From: Pseudomonadota bacterium
GTDB taxonomy: Bacteria > Desulfobacterota > Desulfobulbia > Desulfobulbales > JAGXFP01
Length of the DNA stretch: 64,000 nt
Direction: 5' to 3'
Assembly: GCA_018814305.1 (NCBI GenBank)
Contig: JAHJAA010000045.1
Location: 200,346-264,345, forward strand
Shown: piece by piece, positions 9,380 through 19,174 of the stretch
Layout of the letters: each line of letters opens with the position of its first letter
Numbering within the stretch: the stretch's first letter is position 1
Translations under genes and position numbers: made by a program
Notes under the pieces: model-generated
What the model saw: only the letters and a program-made list of their open reading frames with translations
The model's database searches: none
Told to the model about the DNA's origin: nothing

Positions 9380-9572
9380 TGCCTGGGAAGATACAAATTA
9401 CTGAATTACAACTATTATTTCAAGACTTATCTTACACTTCTTCCAGCCATATACAGTAGATAACCGAGGTTATAATCAGTTCACTTCTTCGTAGAAAGAT
9501 TCGTAACGCTACCTAACGTCTGTTGGGCATAATACGGTAATACTACTCACACAGCTTAACCCAAATAAACCA

Positions 9573-9593
9573 TCAAAACCGCAGAAGCGGTTT
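9573..9593 (-). terminator. Probable intrinsic terminator of the pilB-like gene
   Basis: On the minus strand AAACCGC-TTCT-GCGGTTT is a 7-bp perfect stem with a 4-base loop, running into TTTTGATGGTTT. It lies 29 bp after the stop codon of the PilB-like gene. The broken U-tract makes it moderate rather than strong. Confidence 0.5.
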
Positions 9594-9621
9594 GAACCGG
9601 CTTCAACAGACTTGAACGACC

Positions 9622-11862
9622 TCAGTTTCCCCCCCGGTTCTGGGCCAATTTAACGATCAACTGATTGGCTTGGCTCAAGCGCTGGACAACAGTGGTAAAG
9701 AGATGACGACTCACATCGGGGTGATTCTCGATCAGTTCCATGATCTTATCACCTGGAAAACGTTTGACCACAGAACGTCCTTTTGAAATGATACTGGCGG
9801 ACCGGTTCTCCCCGGAAATAGCTGACATTTCACCAAAATACTCTCCCGGCTGAACGATCTCGGCAATTTTCTTGCCTTCCCTAACAACTGACAGGGCACC
9901 AGTAACCAATTTAAAAAAATCCTTGTCGGTATTTCCCTGACGAATAATATAGTCACCATCATCATAGTTTTCCACATCTGGATTAACCAGATAGGCGGGC
10001 AGACTCTCCTCAGTGACCACCGTCTTCCGAAGAACCTCCTCAATACTGGTGGCCCCCTGTTTGATCTTCTCAATCCCGGCCTGACGCAAGGGGGTCATTC
10101 CTTCATTAATCGCAACCTTACGCAACTGATCTTCAGGAACCTGGGCATTGATGGCCTTGGCCACCTCATCAGTCACCTCCATCAACTCAAACAGCCCGAC
10201 CCGACCCTTATATCCCCCCCCATTACAGTATGAGCATCCCTTGGGACCAAAAATTTTCAATCCCTCGAAATCAGACTCCTGAAAACCCATGGACAGCAAT
10301 TCAATCCGGTCATAATCCTTGACCTCGACTTTACACTTGGGACACAACCTCCGGGCCAACCGCTGGGAAAGAATCATGGATACCGAAGAGGCCAGCATAT
10401 AGGCCGGGATTCCGATATCAACCAATCGACCGATGGTTGACGGGCAGTCATTGGTATGGAGGGTACTGAACACCAGATGACCGGTCATGGCTGCCTTAAT
10501 GGCAATCTCGGCGGTCTCCATATCCCGGATCTCACCAACCATGATGATATCGGGATCCTGACGGAGAAAGGCCTTTAAAGCGGCGGCAAAGGTCATGCCG
10601 ACTTCGTTGATCACATTAACCTGATTGATCCCCTTGAAGTTAAACTCAACCGGGTCCTCGGCGGTGAGGATCTTGGTGTCTTCCTTGTTCAGGGAGTTCA
10701 AGGCCGAATAGAGGGTAACGGTCTTGCCGCTACCGGTTGGACCGGTGACCAACAAAAGCCCTTGGGGACGATTGATGCAACGCTTGAGCATGGTAAAAGT
10801 CGATTCCTCAAAACCAAGCTTGGTGAGGTCGACATTCAATGAGGATTTATCCAGAATCCGGAGAACAATACTTTCGCCGAAGAGCGTCGGCAGGCTTGAT
10901 ACCCGGAAATCAACGGCCATATTGCGACCGATCCGAATCTTGATCCTGCCATCCTGGGGCACCCTGCGCTCGGTGATATCAAGATTGGCCATAATCTTGA
11001 TTCGTGAGTTCAAGGCGTTCTTAATTGAAAGTGGCAGATTCATGGTCTTGAACAGGGAACCGTCAAGACGATACCGAACCTGCAGGGATTTCTCATAGGG
11101 TTCAATATGGATATCGCTGACCCCGTCTTTGACAGCCTTGATCAGAATGCCGTTGACCAGCTTGATGATCGGGGCATCAGAGGCCGAGTACTGGTCAACC
11201 CCGCCATCATCGACATCCACCCCCTCAATTTCATAGCCCTCGGCCGCTTCAGAGGCCAACGCACCGAAATCGTCGATGGTGACAACCTCATCATCGCCCC
11301 TCTCCTCACGCTGATTTTCCCCAAAGAAAGACTGATATTCCTCATCATCAATCTTGTAATAGGTACGAAAGGCCTCGATAATATCCCGTTCCTTGGATAC
11401 ACAAACGGAAAGGGGACGCCGGAGTTCATTCTGAAGACTCTCCACGGCGGCGGTATCGGTGGGCTCCGCCATGGTAACCTGGAGGGTTTTACCCAACTCC
11501 CGCAAGGGAAAAGCCATGAACTTACGGGCCAGTTCATAGGGTAAAGCCTCGATGGTTTCAGGCTTAGGAGGTTCTCTGGGGATAAATACCGCATGAAAAT
11601 TAAGGGTTCGGCTTAAAACATTCAGAATCGTATCTTCTTCGATATACCCCATCTGCAGGAGGATGGAACTTAGGCGACGTTTAGTTTTTTTATGAATTTC
11701 AACGGCTTCCTCCAGCTGGCGCCCATTAATTTGCCCCTCTTTTCGGAGCAACTCGCCGATCTTCAGCTTCCCTGCCCCGGACTGATCCTTGAGGGTTGCT
11801 TTCAAACTTGATTTTTCAAGGGACGACATGAACTGGGAGGGGACGTTTTTTGGGCTAGCCAT
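9622..11862 (-). CDS. PilB/GspE-family assembly ATPase with a C-terminal cyclic-nucleotide-binding domain
   Basis: A hexameric ATPase of the type that drives type IV pilus or type II secretion assembly, 746 residues long. Residues about 32-165 form an MshEN/GspE-N domain (KIGELLRKEG), a fold that binds c-di-GMP in some homologues. Residues 240-615 are the ATPase, with Walker A GPTGSGKT at 374-381, the Asp box AEDPVEF, Walker B DIIMVGEIRD, a His box and the zinc site CPKC...CSYC (507-546). Residues about 628-740 are a cNMP-binding beta-roll (DGDYIIRQG, GEYFGEMSAISGENRSASI). That last domain is unusual on a PilB/GspE protein and suggests a second nucleotide input. No pilin, PilC or secretin gene is in the window, so the machine it serves is unknown. 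Confidence 0.9.
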   Translation of the reverse strand: MASPKNVPSQFMSSLEKSSLKATLKDQSGAGKLKIGELLRKEGQINGRQLEEAVEIHKKTKRRLSSILLQMGYIEEDTILNVLSRTLNFHAVFIPREPPKPETIEALPYELARKFMAFPLRELGKTLQVTMAEPTDTAAVESLQNELRRPLSVCVSKERDIIEAFRTYYKIDDEEYQSFFGENQREERGDDEVVTIDDFGALASEAAEGYEIEGVDVDDGGVDQYSASDAPIIKLVNGILIKAVKDGVSDIHIEPYEKSLQVRYRLDGSLFKTMNLPLSIKNALNSRIKIMANLDITERRVPQDGRIKIRIGRNMAVDFRVSSLPTLFGESIVLRILDKSSLNVDLTKLGFEESTFTMLKRCINRPQGLLLVTGPTGSGKTVTLYSALNSLNKEDTKILTAEDPVEFNFKGINQVNVINEVGMTFAAALKAFLRQDPDIIMVGEIRDMETAEIAIKAAMTGHLVFSTLHTNDCPSTIGRLVDIGIPAYMLASSVSMILSQRLARRLCPKCKVEVKDYDRIELLSMGFQESDFEGLKIFGPKGCSYCNGGGYKGRVGLFELMEVTDEVAKAINAQVPEDQLRKVAINEGMTPLRQAGIEKIKQGATSIEEVLRKTVVTEESLPAYLVNPDVENYDDGDYIIRQGNTDKDFFKLVTGALSVVREGKKIAEIVQPGEYFGEMSAISGENRSASIISKGRSVVKRFPGDKIMELIENHPDVSRHLFTTVVQRLSQANQLIVKLAQNRGGN

Positions 11863-11989
11863 AGGGGTTCACTTCCACAATGAGCAATCATTAATAATTG
11901 ATTAATCGTAACGTCTTATCAAATATCTACTACATTCTCCGGCGATATTCTACGATAAAGTGCGTCCTCCTCAATCAGCTCTTGATATT

Positions 11990-12026
11990 CAAAAAAAACG
12001 GCCCGTGATCTCATGACCACGAGCCG
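11990..12026 (-). terminator. Strong intrinsic terminator of fhs
   Basis: On the minus strand the 9-bp stem CGGCTCGTG / CACGGGCCG (one G-U pair) encloses a short loop and is followed by eight T residues. It lies about 40 bp after the fhs stop codon and separates fhs from the pilB-like gene. Confidence 0.85.
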
Positions 12027-12064
12027 CAAAACCCAAGATACGACAAAGGCGACCTTACATTTTT

Positions 12065-13828
12065 TTAGAACAGACCTGAAACCTTACCTGATTCCGGGTC
12101 GACATCAATACGGCGGAAAGCCGGATTCGAGCTGGTACCAGGCATCAGGCTGATCGTCCCAGCACATGGGCAGAGGAACTTGGCACCAGAATAAATCAAA
12201 ATATCCCGAACAGGCAATCGCCATCCTTTGGGCACCCCCTTTTTGGTCGGATCATGACTCAGGCTCAGGTGGCTCTTGACCATCATGGTGGCATAGTCAG
12301 CGTACTGAGGATCATTTTCCAGCATCTCCGCCTTGGCATTGGCCTCAGGTGACCAGTCAACCCCATCACCGCCATATACTTCCTTGGTGATCATTTCGAC
12401 CCGGTCACGGAGTTTCATTTCCAGAGGATAGAGGAATTTGAAGTCATTCTTTTCATTACATGCTTCAATTACTGTATCTGCAAATTCCAAGGCACCATCG
12501 CCGCCCAACTCCCAATGTTTGGACTCGGCACAGCGGGCACCAGCTGCCTCCGCGATCCGGCGAACAACCTTGCACTCTTCATCAGTGTCGCTGTAAAAAC
12601 GGTTAATGCAGACCACTGGGTTGATACCGGCCTTCCGGATAACGTTAATAAGATGGACCATGTTCTCGCAGCCCTTCTCGACCAAACCAACATTCTCCTT
12701 GGTATAGGCATCATCCAATGGCTTACCGGCAACTACCTTCGGGCCGCCGCCGTGCATCTTCAGGGCGCGGATGGTCGCGGTCAGGACCGAGACATGCGGT
12801 TTCAGACCGGAGTAACGGCACTTGACGTTCCAGAACTTCTCAAAACCGATATCAGCAGCAAAACCGGATTCGGTGATATTGTAGTCAAAGAGTTTCAGGG
12901 CAACCCGGTCAGCAATGATTGAAGACTGGCCGACCGCGATGTTGGCAAACGGTCCGGCATGGACCAGACAGGGGTTGTACTCTGCAGTGCACATCAGGGT
13001 CGGGTTGATAGTATTCCGCATGAATGCGGCCATGGCGTTGCCGACTTCCAGGTCACGACAGGTTACCGGTTTGCCACTCTTGTCAAAGGCCACGGTGATG
13101 TTGTTGATCCGTTCCTTCAAATCTGCCAGGTCAGTGGCAATGGCAAGGATCGCCATCAGCTCTGATCCCACGGCGATCCCGAATTTGGACTGCATGGTAA
13201 AGCCGTCGGTGCGACCGCCGAGACCAATAACGATATTCCGCAGAGCCTGCGCACAGAAATCGATGATCCAGCCAAACTCCACCCGAGTGGGATCGATGTC
13301 AAGCCGTCTCATCCCGGTTAATCTGGCCAACTGCTCATCGTTATAATTACGCTCATGCTGCATGCGAGCAGTCATGGCCACCATGCCCAGGTTGTGGGCG
13401 TTCATAATGTCGTTGATATCACCGGTGAGGCCCAGAGAAAACTCGGTCATCGGGATAAGCAAGGAGTTACCGCCACCTGCTGCAGTACCCTTGACGTTCA
13501 TGGTCGGACCGCCAGAAGGTTGACGCAAGGCACCGCCTACGTTCATCCCGCGTTTGCCCAGACCTTCCATCAGGCCGCAGGAAGTGGTACTTTTCCCTTC
13601 ACCAAGGGGGGTTGGAGTAATCGCGGTTACCTCGATGTATTTGCCATCCGGCTTGTCTTTGAGCCGGTTCATAATCTTCAGAAAGTCGAGTTTGGCCAGC
13701 CTACCCATGGGGAGGATTTCGTCTTTCTCAAGCCCTAATTTGTCTCGCCATTCTTCGGGTGTGGGCATGTTTTTTTCAGCAGCCTCAGATATCTGCCAGT
13801 CTGCCATTTCTACCGCGTTATAAGCCAT
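12065..13828 (-). CDS. fhs: Formate-tetrahydrofolate ligase (formyl-THF synthetase)
   Basis: ATP-dependent activation of formate onto tetrahydrofolate, the entry step of the methyl branch. It is 587 residues from the ATG at 13826-13828, which follows GAGGAGGG; an in-frame start 25 codons upstream lacks such a site. The P-loop [12 protein letters not shown] is at about 71-82. The [11 protein letters not shown] segment and the family signature [13 protein letters not shown] are present. It is not in the main acs cluster: the cNMP-PilB gene lies between them, but on the same strand and only 2.9 kb from folD. thyX is directly upstream and a strong terminator lies downstream. Confidence 0.97.
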   Translation of the reverse strand: MAYNAVEMADWQISEAAEKNMPTPEEWRDKLGLEKDEILPMGRLAKLDFLKIMNRLKDKPDGKYIEVTAITPTPLGEGKSTTSCGLMEGLGKRGMNVGGALRQPSGGPTMNVKGTAAGGGNSLLIPMTEFSLGLTGDINDIMNAHNLGMVAMTARMQHERNYNDEQLARLTGMRRLDIDPTRVEFGWIIDFCAQALRNIVIGLGGRTDGFTMQSKFGIAVGSELMAILAIATDLADLKERINNITVAFDKSGKPVTCRDLEVGNAMAAFMRNTINPTLMCTAEYNPCLVHAGPFANIAVGQSSIIADRVALKLFDYNITESGFAADIGFEKFWNVKCRYSGLKPHVSVLTATIRALKMHGGGPKVVAGKPLDDAYTKENVGLVEKGCENMVHLINVIRKAGINPVVCINRFYSDTDEECKVVRRIAEAAGARCAESKHWELGGDGALEFADTVIEACNEKNDFKFLYPLEMKLRDRVEMITKEVYGGDGVDWSPEANAKAEMLENDPQYADYATMMVKSHLSLSHDPTKKGVPKGWRLPVRDILIYSGAKFLCPCAGTISLMPGTSSNPAFRRIDVDPESGKVSGLF

Positions 13829-13907
13829 TTTTCCCTCCTCGTTCCTTTTTAAATATAGTTTAACCAAACCGATTACATACTGATCAAAGATAATTTTATC
13901 CAATCAT

Positions 13908-14861
13908 TTAAACTGTTACAGTAATTCCGTCAAATACGGATGGATACCTCTTGTCCAATTCTTTCAACAGAGGGACCATCACCTCGCGCATGGAAGGCTC
14001 TGCCTGGGGGGTCGTCCTGAGCCGGAAAATATGCGCCCACTCCAGAAGATTGCAATAAACAATGATCTCTGTTTTACATGAATTCGGCAGAACGGTCCGG
14101 GCGGCCTGGGGCGAGGAAGTCTTGAGAAGTTCCAGGTAAATTTTTTCTGTCTCCTCCATGGCCCTCTGCCACATTTCATACTCAGGGCTCCCTTCTTCAA
14201 AAAACATGGGTTTGATGAAGGTAACCTGATTATCAAATTTATCCTCGCTGTAACGGCAGTAACGCTGGCTTTCCTGAAGAAAGGCGCAAGGACGGTGACG
14301 CACGATCTCATGGGTTACCGCCCGGTTGGTGATGAACTTGACCCCCAGATATCGATGGTTGATCAAGAGATCCACCGGCAGATCGTCAACCTCGGCCAGA
14401 GAGAGCTTTTCAATGACGATCCCGGATAGGGGAAACCGAGGACGCTTAGCGGCTATATCCTCAAAAAAAAGCGGATGATGCTCAGCCAAGAATCCTCCGA
14501 TGGCCTTGACCATCTTGATGGAACCATGTTCTTTATAGAGTTCCCGATAGGCCCGAACGCTGGCCGTCATCAGCAGTTCTTTCCGCCCGAGGCGGTCCAC
14601 ACGGACAAACCGGGGGATACATTGATAAAACTGAGCCGCCAGAGTTTCCGAATCAATTGTGATTTTAAGGGTAATCACCGCCATCTCGGCCACTGAATTA
14701 TGGCCATGCTGAAGAATCCTGCGAATAAAGGGACCAGCCGACTCCTCAGTGATCTTATCTTCGCTTTTATAGCAAATCCTGCCACAGGCCTCGATCCGGA
14801 CGGCCAAAGAACTCCGATCCAGATCATCCTGAATTTCAAAGGAGGCGGGAATAACTTTCAT
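13908..14861 (-). CDS. thyX: Flavin-dependent thymidylate synthase ThyX (long form)
   Basis: Methylates dUMP using methylene-THF and reduced FAD. The ThyX motif RHR-x7-S is seen as R188-H189-R190...S198. It is supported by GHNSVAEM near the N terminus and by the C-terminal dUMP-binding stretch (RTVLPNSCKTEI, AEPSMREV). At 317 residues it is longer than the common 220-260 residue form, with extra sequence between the two halves. It is the folate-using neighbour of fhs (about 80 bp upstream of its start), which fits a shared one-carbon theme. It returns THF rather than DHF, so no dihydrofolate reductase is needed. Confidence 0.92.
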   Translation of the reverse strand: MKVIPASFEIQDDLDRSSLAVRIEACGRICYKSEDKITEESAGPFIRRILQHGHNSVAEMAVITLKITIDSETLAAQFYQCIPRFVRVDRLGRKELLMTASVRAYRELYKEHGSIKMVKAIGGFLAEHHPLFFEDIAAKRPRFPLSGIVIEKLSLAEVDDLPVDLLINHRYLGVKFITNRAVTHEIVRHRPCAFLQESQRYCRYSEDKFDNQVTFIKPMFFEEGSPEYEMWQRAMEETEKIYLELLKTSSPQAARTVLPNSCKTEIIVYCNLLEWAHIFRLRTTPQAEPSMREVMVPLLKELDKRYPSVFDGITVTV

Positions 14862-14872
14862 GGTGTACGCCC

Positions 14873-16099
14873 TCAGTTTTTCTTACAATTGCATCCGCAA
14901 ACGACTTCTGCCTTCATCGCTTCTTCCCAGAAGGGCGACATAGTTCGCAGGTCAGCGATGATTTTCGGCAGATGTTCAAGGACGAAATCGATTTCTTCTT
15001 CGGTGTTATAGGTACTCAAACTGAAACGAGTAGACCCGTGAGCGGCAGTAAAAGGCACCCCCATGGCGCGCATGACATGGGACGGCTCCAGAGAACCAGA
15101 CGTACAGGCCGAACCGGAAGAGGCGCAGATACCAAACCGATCAAGGTGAAGGAGGATCGCCTCCCCTTCAACATACTCGAAGCTGATATTGGTGGTATTA
15201 GGTAGGCGGTCGGTTTTATGACCGTTGAGCAAGGTATGAGGGATGGAAGCAAGCAACCCTTCCTCCAAGCGATCCCGCAGGGCCTTAACTCGAGTGTTTT
15301 CCTCATCCATGCGAAGGGCGGCCAACTCACAGGCCTTGCCCAGGCCGATAACCGAGGTGACATTTTCGGTGCCGCCACGACGACCATGCTCCTGATGCCC
15401 GCCGATCAAAAAGGGGGCAAAGGGCGTTCCTTTCCTGACATAAAGCACCCCAATCCCTTTAGGGGCATGAAGCTTATGGCCTGAAAGGGAGAGAAAATCC
15501 ACCGGCACCTTCTTCAGATTAATGGGGATTTTACCCACTGCCTGGACCGCATCAGTGTGAAACAGGATGCCCCGTTCCTTGGCCATAGCGGCCATCTGCT
15601 CGATGGGAAAAATCACTCCGGTCTCGTTATTGGCCCACATCACACTGACAATGGCGGTATCTTCAGTCAGGCTTTCTTCATACTTACCAAGATCAATGGT
15701 CCCGTCACATTCCACCGGCAACTGGGTCACCTTATGCTTGTGGCCGGTCAGCGAGTAGAGATGCTCACAAAGGTTCTTAACCGCCGGATGCTCAACCCGG
15801 GTGGTGACGATGTGCCGCTTATCCGGAAAGGACTGGATGGCGGAAAGAATGGCGGTGGAATCGCTCTCGGTGCCGCAACTGGTAAAAATCAACTCATCAG
15901 GGGAAGCACCAAGCAGATCAGCGATCTTTTGCCGGGCCTCGGTAACCTTACGCCCAACCTGCCCCCCGAAATTATGCATACTGGAAGGATTGCCGTAATA
16001 GTCAGAGAAATAAGGGAGCATCTCCTCCAATACTTCTGGCGCAACGCGGGTGGTGGCGTTGTTATCCATATAAATCACTCGATCGGCACTGTCGCTCAT
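14873..16099 (-). CDS. nifS: Cysteine desulfurase NifS
   Basis: PLP enzyme that takes sulfur from cysteine for Fe-S cluster assembly. It has 408 residues. The PLP lysine is K209 in SLSGHKLHAPKG and the persulfide cysteine is C332 in SSGSACTSG, with the short active-site loop typical of NifS/IscS. The chain ends in an unusual Cys-rich tail (VVCGCNCKKN), which might be a sulfur- or metal-handling extension. Its ATG overlaps the nifU stop codon by four bases, so the two are translationally coupled. No nitrogenase gene is in the window, so the pair more likely serves general Fe-S assembly, which is in heavy demand from CODH/ACS. Confidence 0.95.
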   Translation of the reverse strand: MSDSADRVIYMDNNATTRVAPEVLEEMLPYFSDYYGNPSSMHNFGGQVGRKVTEARQKIADLLGASPDELIFTSCGTESDSTAILSAIQSFPDKRHIVTTRVEHPAVKNLCEHLYSLTGHKHKVTQLPVECDGTIDLGKYEESLTEDTAIVSVMWANNETGVIFPIEQMAAMAKERGILFHTDAVQAVGKIPINLKKVPVDFLSLSGHKLHAPKGIGVLYVRKGTPFAPFLIGGHQEHGRRGGTENVTSVIGLGKACELAALRMDEENTRVKALRDRLEEGLLASIPHTLLNGHKTDRLPNTTNISFEYVEGEAILLHLDRFGICASSGSACTSGSLEPSHVMRAMGVPFTAAHGSTRFSLSTYNTEEEIDFVLEHLPKIIADLRTMSPFWEEAMKAEVVCGCNCKKN

Positions 16100-16935
16100 G
16101 CCCTCCCCTCCTCAACGGTAAGGGAATCCAAGACCTGTTCCCGCAGTTTCTTTTCCACATACTCCTTCAGGGTCGTCTGGGACTTCATGCAACTTGAGCA
16201 GGAGCCGCGTAACGAAACAGTGACAATGTCGCCGTCCACATCAATCAGTTCAATATCCCCACCATCCTTGCGCAAAGTCGGACGTATTTCCCGTTCCAGC
16301 ACCTCCTCGATCAACTTGATCTTCTGGATGGTGGTCATCCGTTTGGGCCTGCGATCAGGAATGGCGGACTGAACCTTGTCCTGGCGGACTTCGTGCAGCA
16401 GGGCCTCCAGTCGGTCATGACACTTGCCGCAACCCCCACCGGCCTTGGTGAAATTGGTGATCTCCTCGACGGAGAGCAGATTGTTTTCTTGAACGGCCCG
16501 CTTCACTTCCAGATCGGTGACTCCGAAACACTCGCAGACCACCTCACCCTCGGCCATGGGTAGGGTCACTCCACGGTAACTGGCAATGGCTGCCTCAAGG
16601 GCCTCTCGGCCCATGACCGAACAGTGCATCTTCTCCTTGGGCAGACCACCGAGGAAATCGGCAATGTCCTGATTGGTGATCTTCTCAGCCTCGGCCAACG
16701 GCATCCCCTTGATCATCTCGGTCAAGGCAGAAGAGGAAGCAATAGCACTGGCGCAGCCAAAGGTCTTGAATTTTGCATCAGTGATGATCTCCTGATCATT
16801 AACGCTGATGGTCAATTTAAGAGCATCACCGCAGGCCAGGGAACCAACCTCACCTATACCACTGGCACCCGTAACCTCACCTACGTTTCGGGGATTCATA
16901 AAATGTTCTTTGACCTTATCCGTATATTCCCACAT
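16096..16935 (-). CDS. nifU: Fe-S cluster scaffold NifU, full three-domain form
   Basis: Scaffold that builds and transfers Fe-S clusters. All three NifU modules are present in 279 residues. The IscU-like domain has C35, C61 and C105. The BFD-like permanent [2Fe-2S] domain has C134-x-C136 and C169-x2-C172. The C-terminal Nfu domain has C246-x2-C249 in GSCSSCM. It is the first gene of the nifU-nifS pair on the minus strand, with 225 bp of leader before uvrC. An AGGAG site lies rather far (14 bases) from the ATG, which may mean weak or regulated initiation. Confidence 0.95.
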   Translation of the reverse strand: MWEYTDKVKEHFMNPRNVGEVTGASGIGEVGSLACGDALKLTISVNDQEIITDAKFKTFGCASAIASSSALTEMIKGMPLAEAEKITNQDIADFLGGLPKEKMHCSVMGREALEAAIASYRGVTLPMAEGEVVCECFGVTDLEVKRAVQENNLLSVEEITNFTKAGGGCGKCHDRLEALLHEVRQDKVQSAIPDRRPKRMTTIQKIKLIEEVLEREIRPTLRKDGGDIELIDVDGDIVTVSLRGSCSSCMKSQTTLKEYVEKKLREQVLDSLTVEEGRA

Positions 16936-17160
16936 GGCTTAACACTTTACTCCTGAATTGTTTCGAAAAGGGATGGCGGAAAATCGCTGATCCGACCTGG
17001 CAGAATGGCTGGTCCGGGGATACTTGAGTGAGTCATCTTAATTTTTTGCCTGCCAAAAAGCAAACAATAAATACCGAGTTAAAAAACCATGCTATGAAGG
17101 GAGGTAACCAATAAAAAGGCGGAGAAGGATAGGAATAGCGTCTCCCCTCAACAAGAGGAT

Positions 17161-18990
17161 TCACTTCATGGCCTGGCGGATCAGGAGAGCCAAGACCTTC
17201 GAAATCCCTGGGATTGCAACCAGCTCTTTCTCAGTCGCCTTAGCAACCCCTTTAATGCTCCCAAATTGTTTGAGCAAAAGCTGCCGTCTCGCAGGACCAA
17301 TCCCGGGTATGGTGTCCAAAGAAGATTTCAAGGTATCATTCTTTCGAAGTTTCCGATGGAAAGTCACCCCAAAACGATGGGCCTCGTCCCGAATTCGCAT
17401 CAGATAGAGCAGAACCGGTGAATGTCGCGGAAAAAGGATTGGATTTTTCCGACCGGGACGATAAATCTTCTCCCCCTCCTCTTTTTTTTCCTTGGCAATC
17501 CCGGCCAGATCAACCCTGCCCTCCACCCCAAGTTCGGCTAGCACCTGGATCGCGATATTCAGTTGCCCCTTTCCGCCATCAAGGAGCAAGAGATCAGGAT
17601 CACCCTCTTGGCGGCGGGTGGCGGCAAACCTGCGGGTGAGAACCTCGTACATCATCCCATAATCGTCCGGGGTGGTCAGCTCACGGATTCTGTAGTGGCG
17701 ATAGCCTGATTTCACTGGCTCTCCGTTCTGAAATAAAACCAGCGAACCCACCGCCAGTTTCCCGCCAATATTGGAGATATCGAGACATTCGATCCGCTGG
17801 GGCATCCGATCCAGTTGCAGAGCTTTGGCCAGGGAACGAATCAGGACCTGACTCGCCTGGATCTTTTTGTCCTCTTCGGCAAAGACCTGACGAGCATTCT
17901 CTCGGGCCATGGCAACCAACTGCAGGCCGGTGCCCCGCTGGGGTACCCTGAGCCTAACTCTGGATCCCTTCTGTTCACCAAGCCATTCCTCGAGCAGTTC
18001 GCTGTTTTCTGGTTGATGGGAAAGGAGAATTTCCGAGGGAATCAGCCGGTCTTCACCATAATAACGGGCCAGGACCTGGCCAATCACTTCCTCGTCATCA
18101 CCCACGGGATCGGCCAGAAAATAGGTCTGATGCCCGCTGACTGCACCGTCGCGAACCTTAATAATGGACAGGGACGCCGCTAAATCATGGCGGACCAGGG
18201 CTATTACGTCCTGGTCGCGATGATGGCCCGCGGCCACCACCTGTTTCTCAAGAGTCGCCTGCAGGGATTGTAATCGATCACGAAAAAAGGCGGCCTGTTC
18301 AAACTCAAGGGCGGCGGAGGCTTCCGCCATCCTTCTTTTCAAATCCACCACCACCTCGCCTCGCCGTCCCTCGAGAATCCGGATCACCTGATCGACCGCC
18401 TCCAGATACCCGGCACGATCGGCAAGATTACTACATGGCGCCTGGCATCGCCCCATCTGATAATTGAGACAGGGTCGAGTTCGGGGCCGGAGTTCCCGGC
18501 CCCTACATAAACGCAAGGGATAGAGTTGACGAACTAATTTAAGGGTTTCTTTCAGTGCTGAAGAAGAAGAAAACGGTCCAAACCAGCGATCGCCATCTTG
18601 TCTACGGCGGCGAGAGATCACCAACCTGGGCCATTTTTCCGTAACCGTTACCTTGACATAAGGATAGCTCTTATCATCACGAAGGATAACATTGTAGCGA
18701 GGCCGATATTTCTTGATCAATGAGGCCTCAAGGATCAGGGCCTCTTTTTCGGTAGCGGTCAGGATTGTCTCAATCCGTTCGACCTGCTTGAGCATGACCT
18801 CGGTCTTGGCAAACTTCCCTGCCGATCCACTCCGATATGAAGCCAGCCGATTCCGCAAATCCCTGGCCTTGCCCACATAGAGCACCATATCCTCGCCAGA
18901 CCGCATGAGATAAACCCCGGGCAGATGGGGAACGGTCTTCAGGAATTCCGAGCTCGGTTGACTGGAAGACGTTAATGGATCTTGGGCCAT
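17161..18990 (-). CDS. uvrC: Excinuclease ABC subunit C
   Basis: The incision subunit of nucleotide excision repair, 609 residues. The N-terminal GIY-YIG nuclease is seen in PGVYLMRSGED and LYVGKARDLRNRL. The UVR domain lies near 210-245 (KRRMAEASAALEFEQAAFFRD). The RNase H-like 5'-incision domain starts at ECLDISNIGG. The C-terminal helix-hairpin-helix pair is in IPGIGPARRQLLLKQFGS and the final VAIPGISKVLA. No strong ribosome site precedes the ATG. It stands alone on the minus strand. Confidence 0.97.
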   Translation of the reverse strand: MAQDPLTSSSQPSSEFLKTVPHLPGVYLMRSGEDMVLYVGKARDLRNRLASYRSGSAGKFAKTEVMLKQVERIETILTATEKEALILEASLIKKYRPRYNVILRDDKSYPYVKVTVTEKWPRLVISRRRRQDGDRWFGPFSSSSALKETLKLVRQLYPLRLCRGRELRPRTRPCLNYQMGRCQAPCSNLADRAGYLEAVDQVIRILEGRRGEVVVDLKRRMAEASAALEFEQAAFFRDRLQSLQATLEKQVVAAGHHRDQDVIALVRHDLAASLSIIKVRDGAVSGHQTYFLADPVGDDEEVIGQVLARYYGEDRLIPSEILLSHQPENSELLEEWLGEQKGSRVRLRVPQRGTGLQLVAMARENARQVFAEEDKKIQASQVLIRSLAKALQLDRMPQRIECLDISNIGGKLAVGSLVLFQNGEPVKSGYRHYRIRELTTPDDYGMMYEVLTRRFAATRRQEGDPDLLLLDGGKGQLNIAIQVLAELGVEGRVDLAGIAKEKKEEGEKIYRPGRKNPILFPRHSPVLLYLMRIRDEAHRFGVTFHRKLRKNDTLKSSLDTIPGIGPARRQLLLKQFGSIKGVAKATEKELVAIPGISKVLALLIRQAMK

Positions 18991-19087
18991 AAAAAGAACT
19001 TTTAAGGCTATCAGAAGTGCCTTGAATCTACGTTAAAATGATAAATTTAAGGGATTTTTTGATTCAATGTTACTTCCCCACCAACGA

Positions 19088-19174
19088 GTCAGACCAATAT
19101 CACCCGACCGTAGTTCAGTCGGAGAGAGCCTTGTCCGGCCATAGGCGTCTCTCGAAGTTAGACCGATATCGCCT
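19088..19174. repeat. Pair of imperfect 16-18 bp direct repeats 69 bp apart
   Basis: GTCAGACCAATATCACCC at 19088-19105 recurs as GTTAGACCGATATCGCCT at 19157-19174. Between them is a small hairpin (CCGAC...GTCGG). The block lies just downstream of the stop codon of the zinc-ribbon membrane protein, between two minus-strand genes. No function is recognised; a short sequence duplication or paired protein site is possible. Confidence 0.4.

Larger units (their letters stand above)
9165..9621. other. 457-bp intergenic region, leader of the folD operon
   Basis: No open frame of coding character was seen. The region contains the folD ribosome site (AAGGAG), the palindromic candidate operator near 9361-9376 and, at its right end, the hairpin that probably terminates the pilB-like gene. 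The roughly 190 bp between operator and start codon are long enough for a regulated leader, but no known riboswitch core was recognised. Confidence 0.5.

Noticed and set aside
19100-19150. tRNA-like text (CCGTAGTTCAGTCGGAGAGAGCC) resembling a D-arm region
   Set aside because: There is no anticodon stem, no T-arm consensus (GGTTCGAATCC) and no 7-bp acceptor pairing, so it is a chance match.
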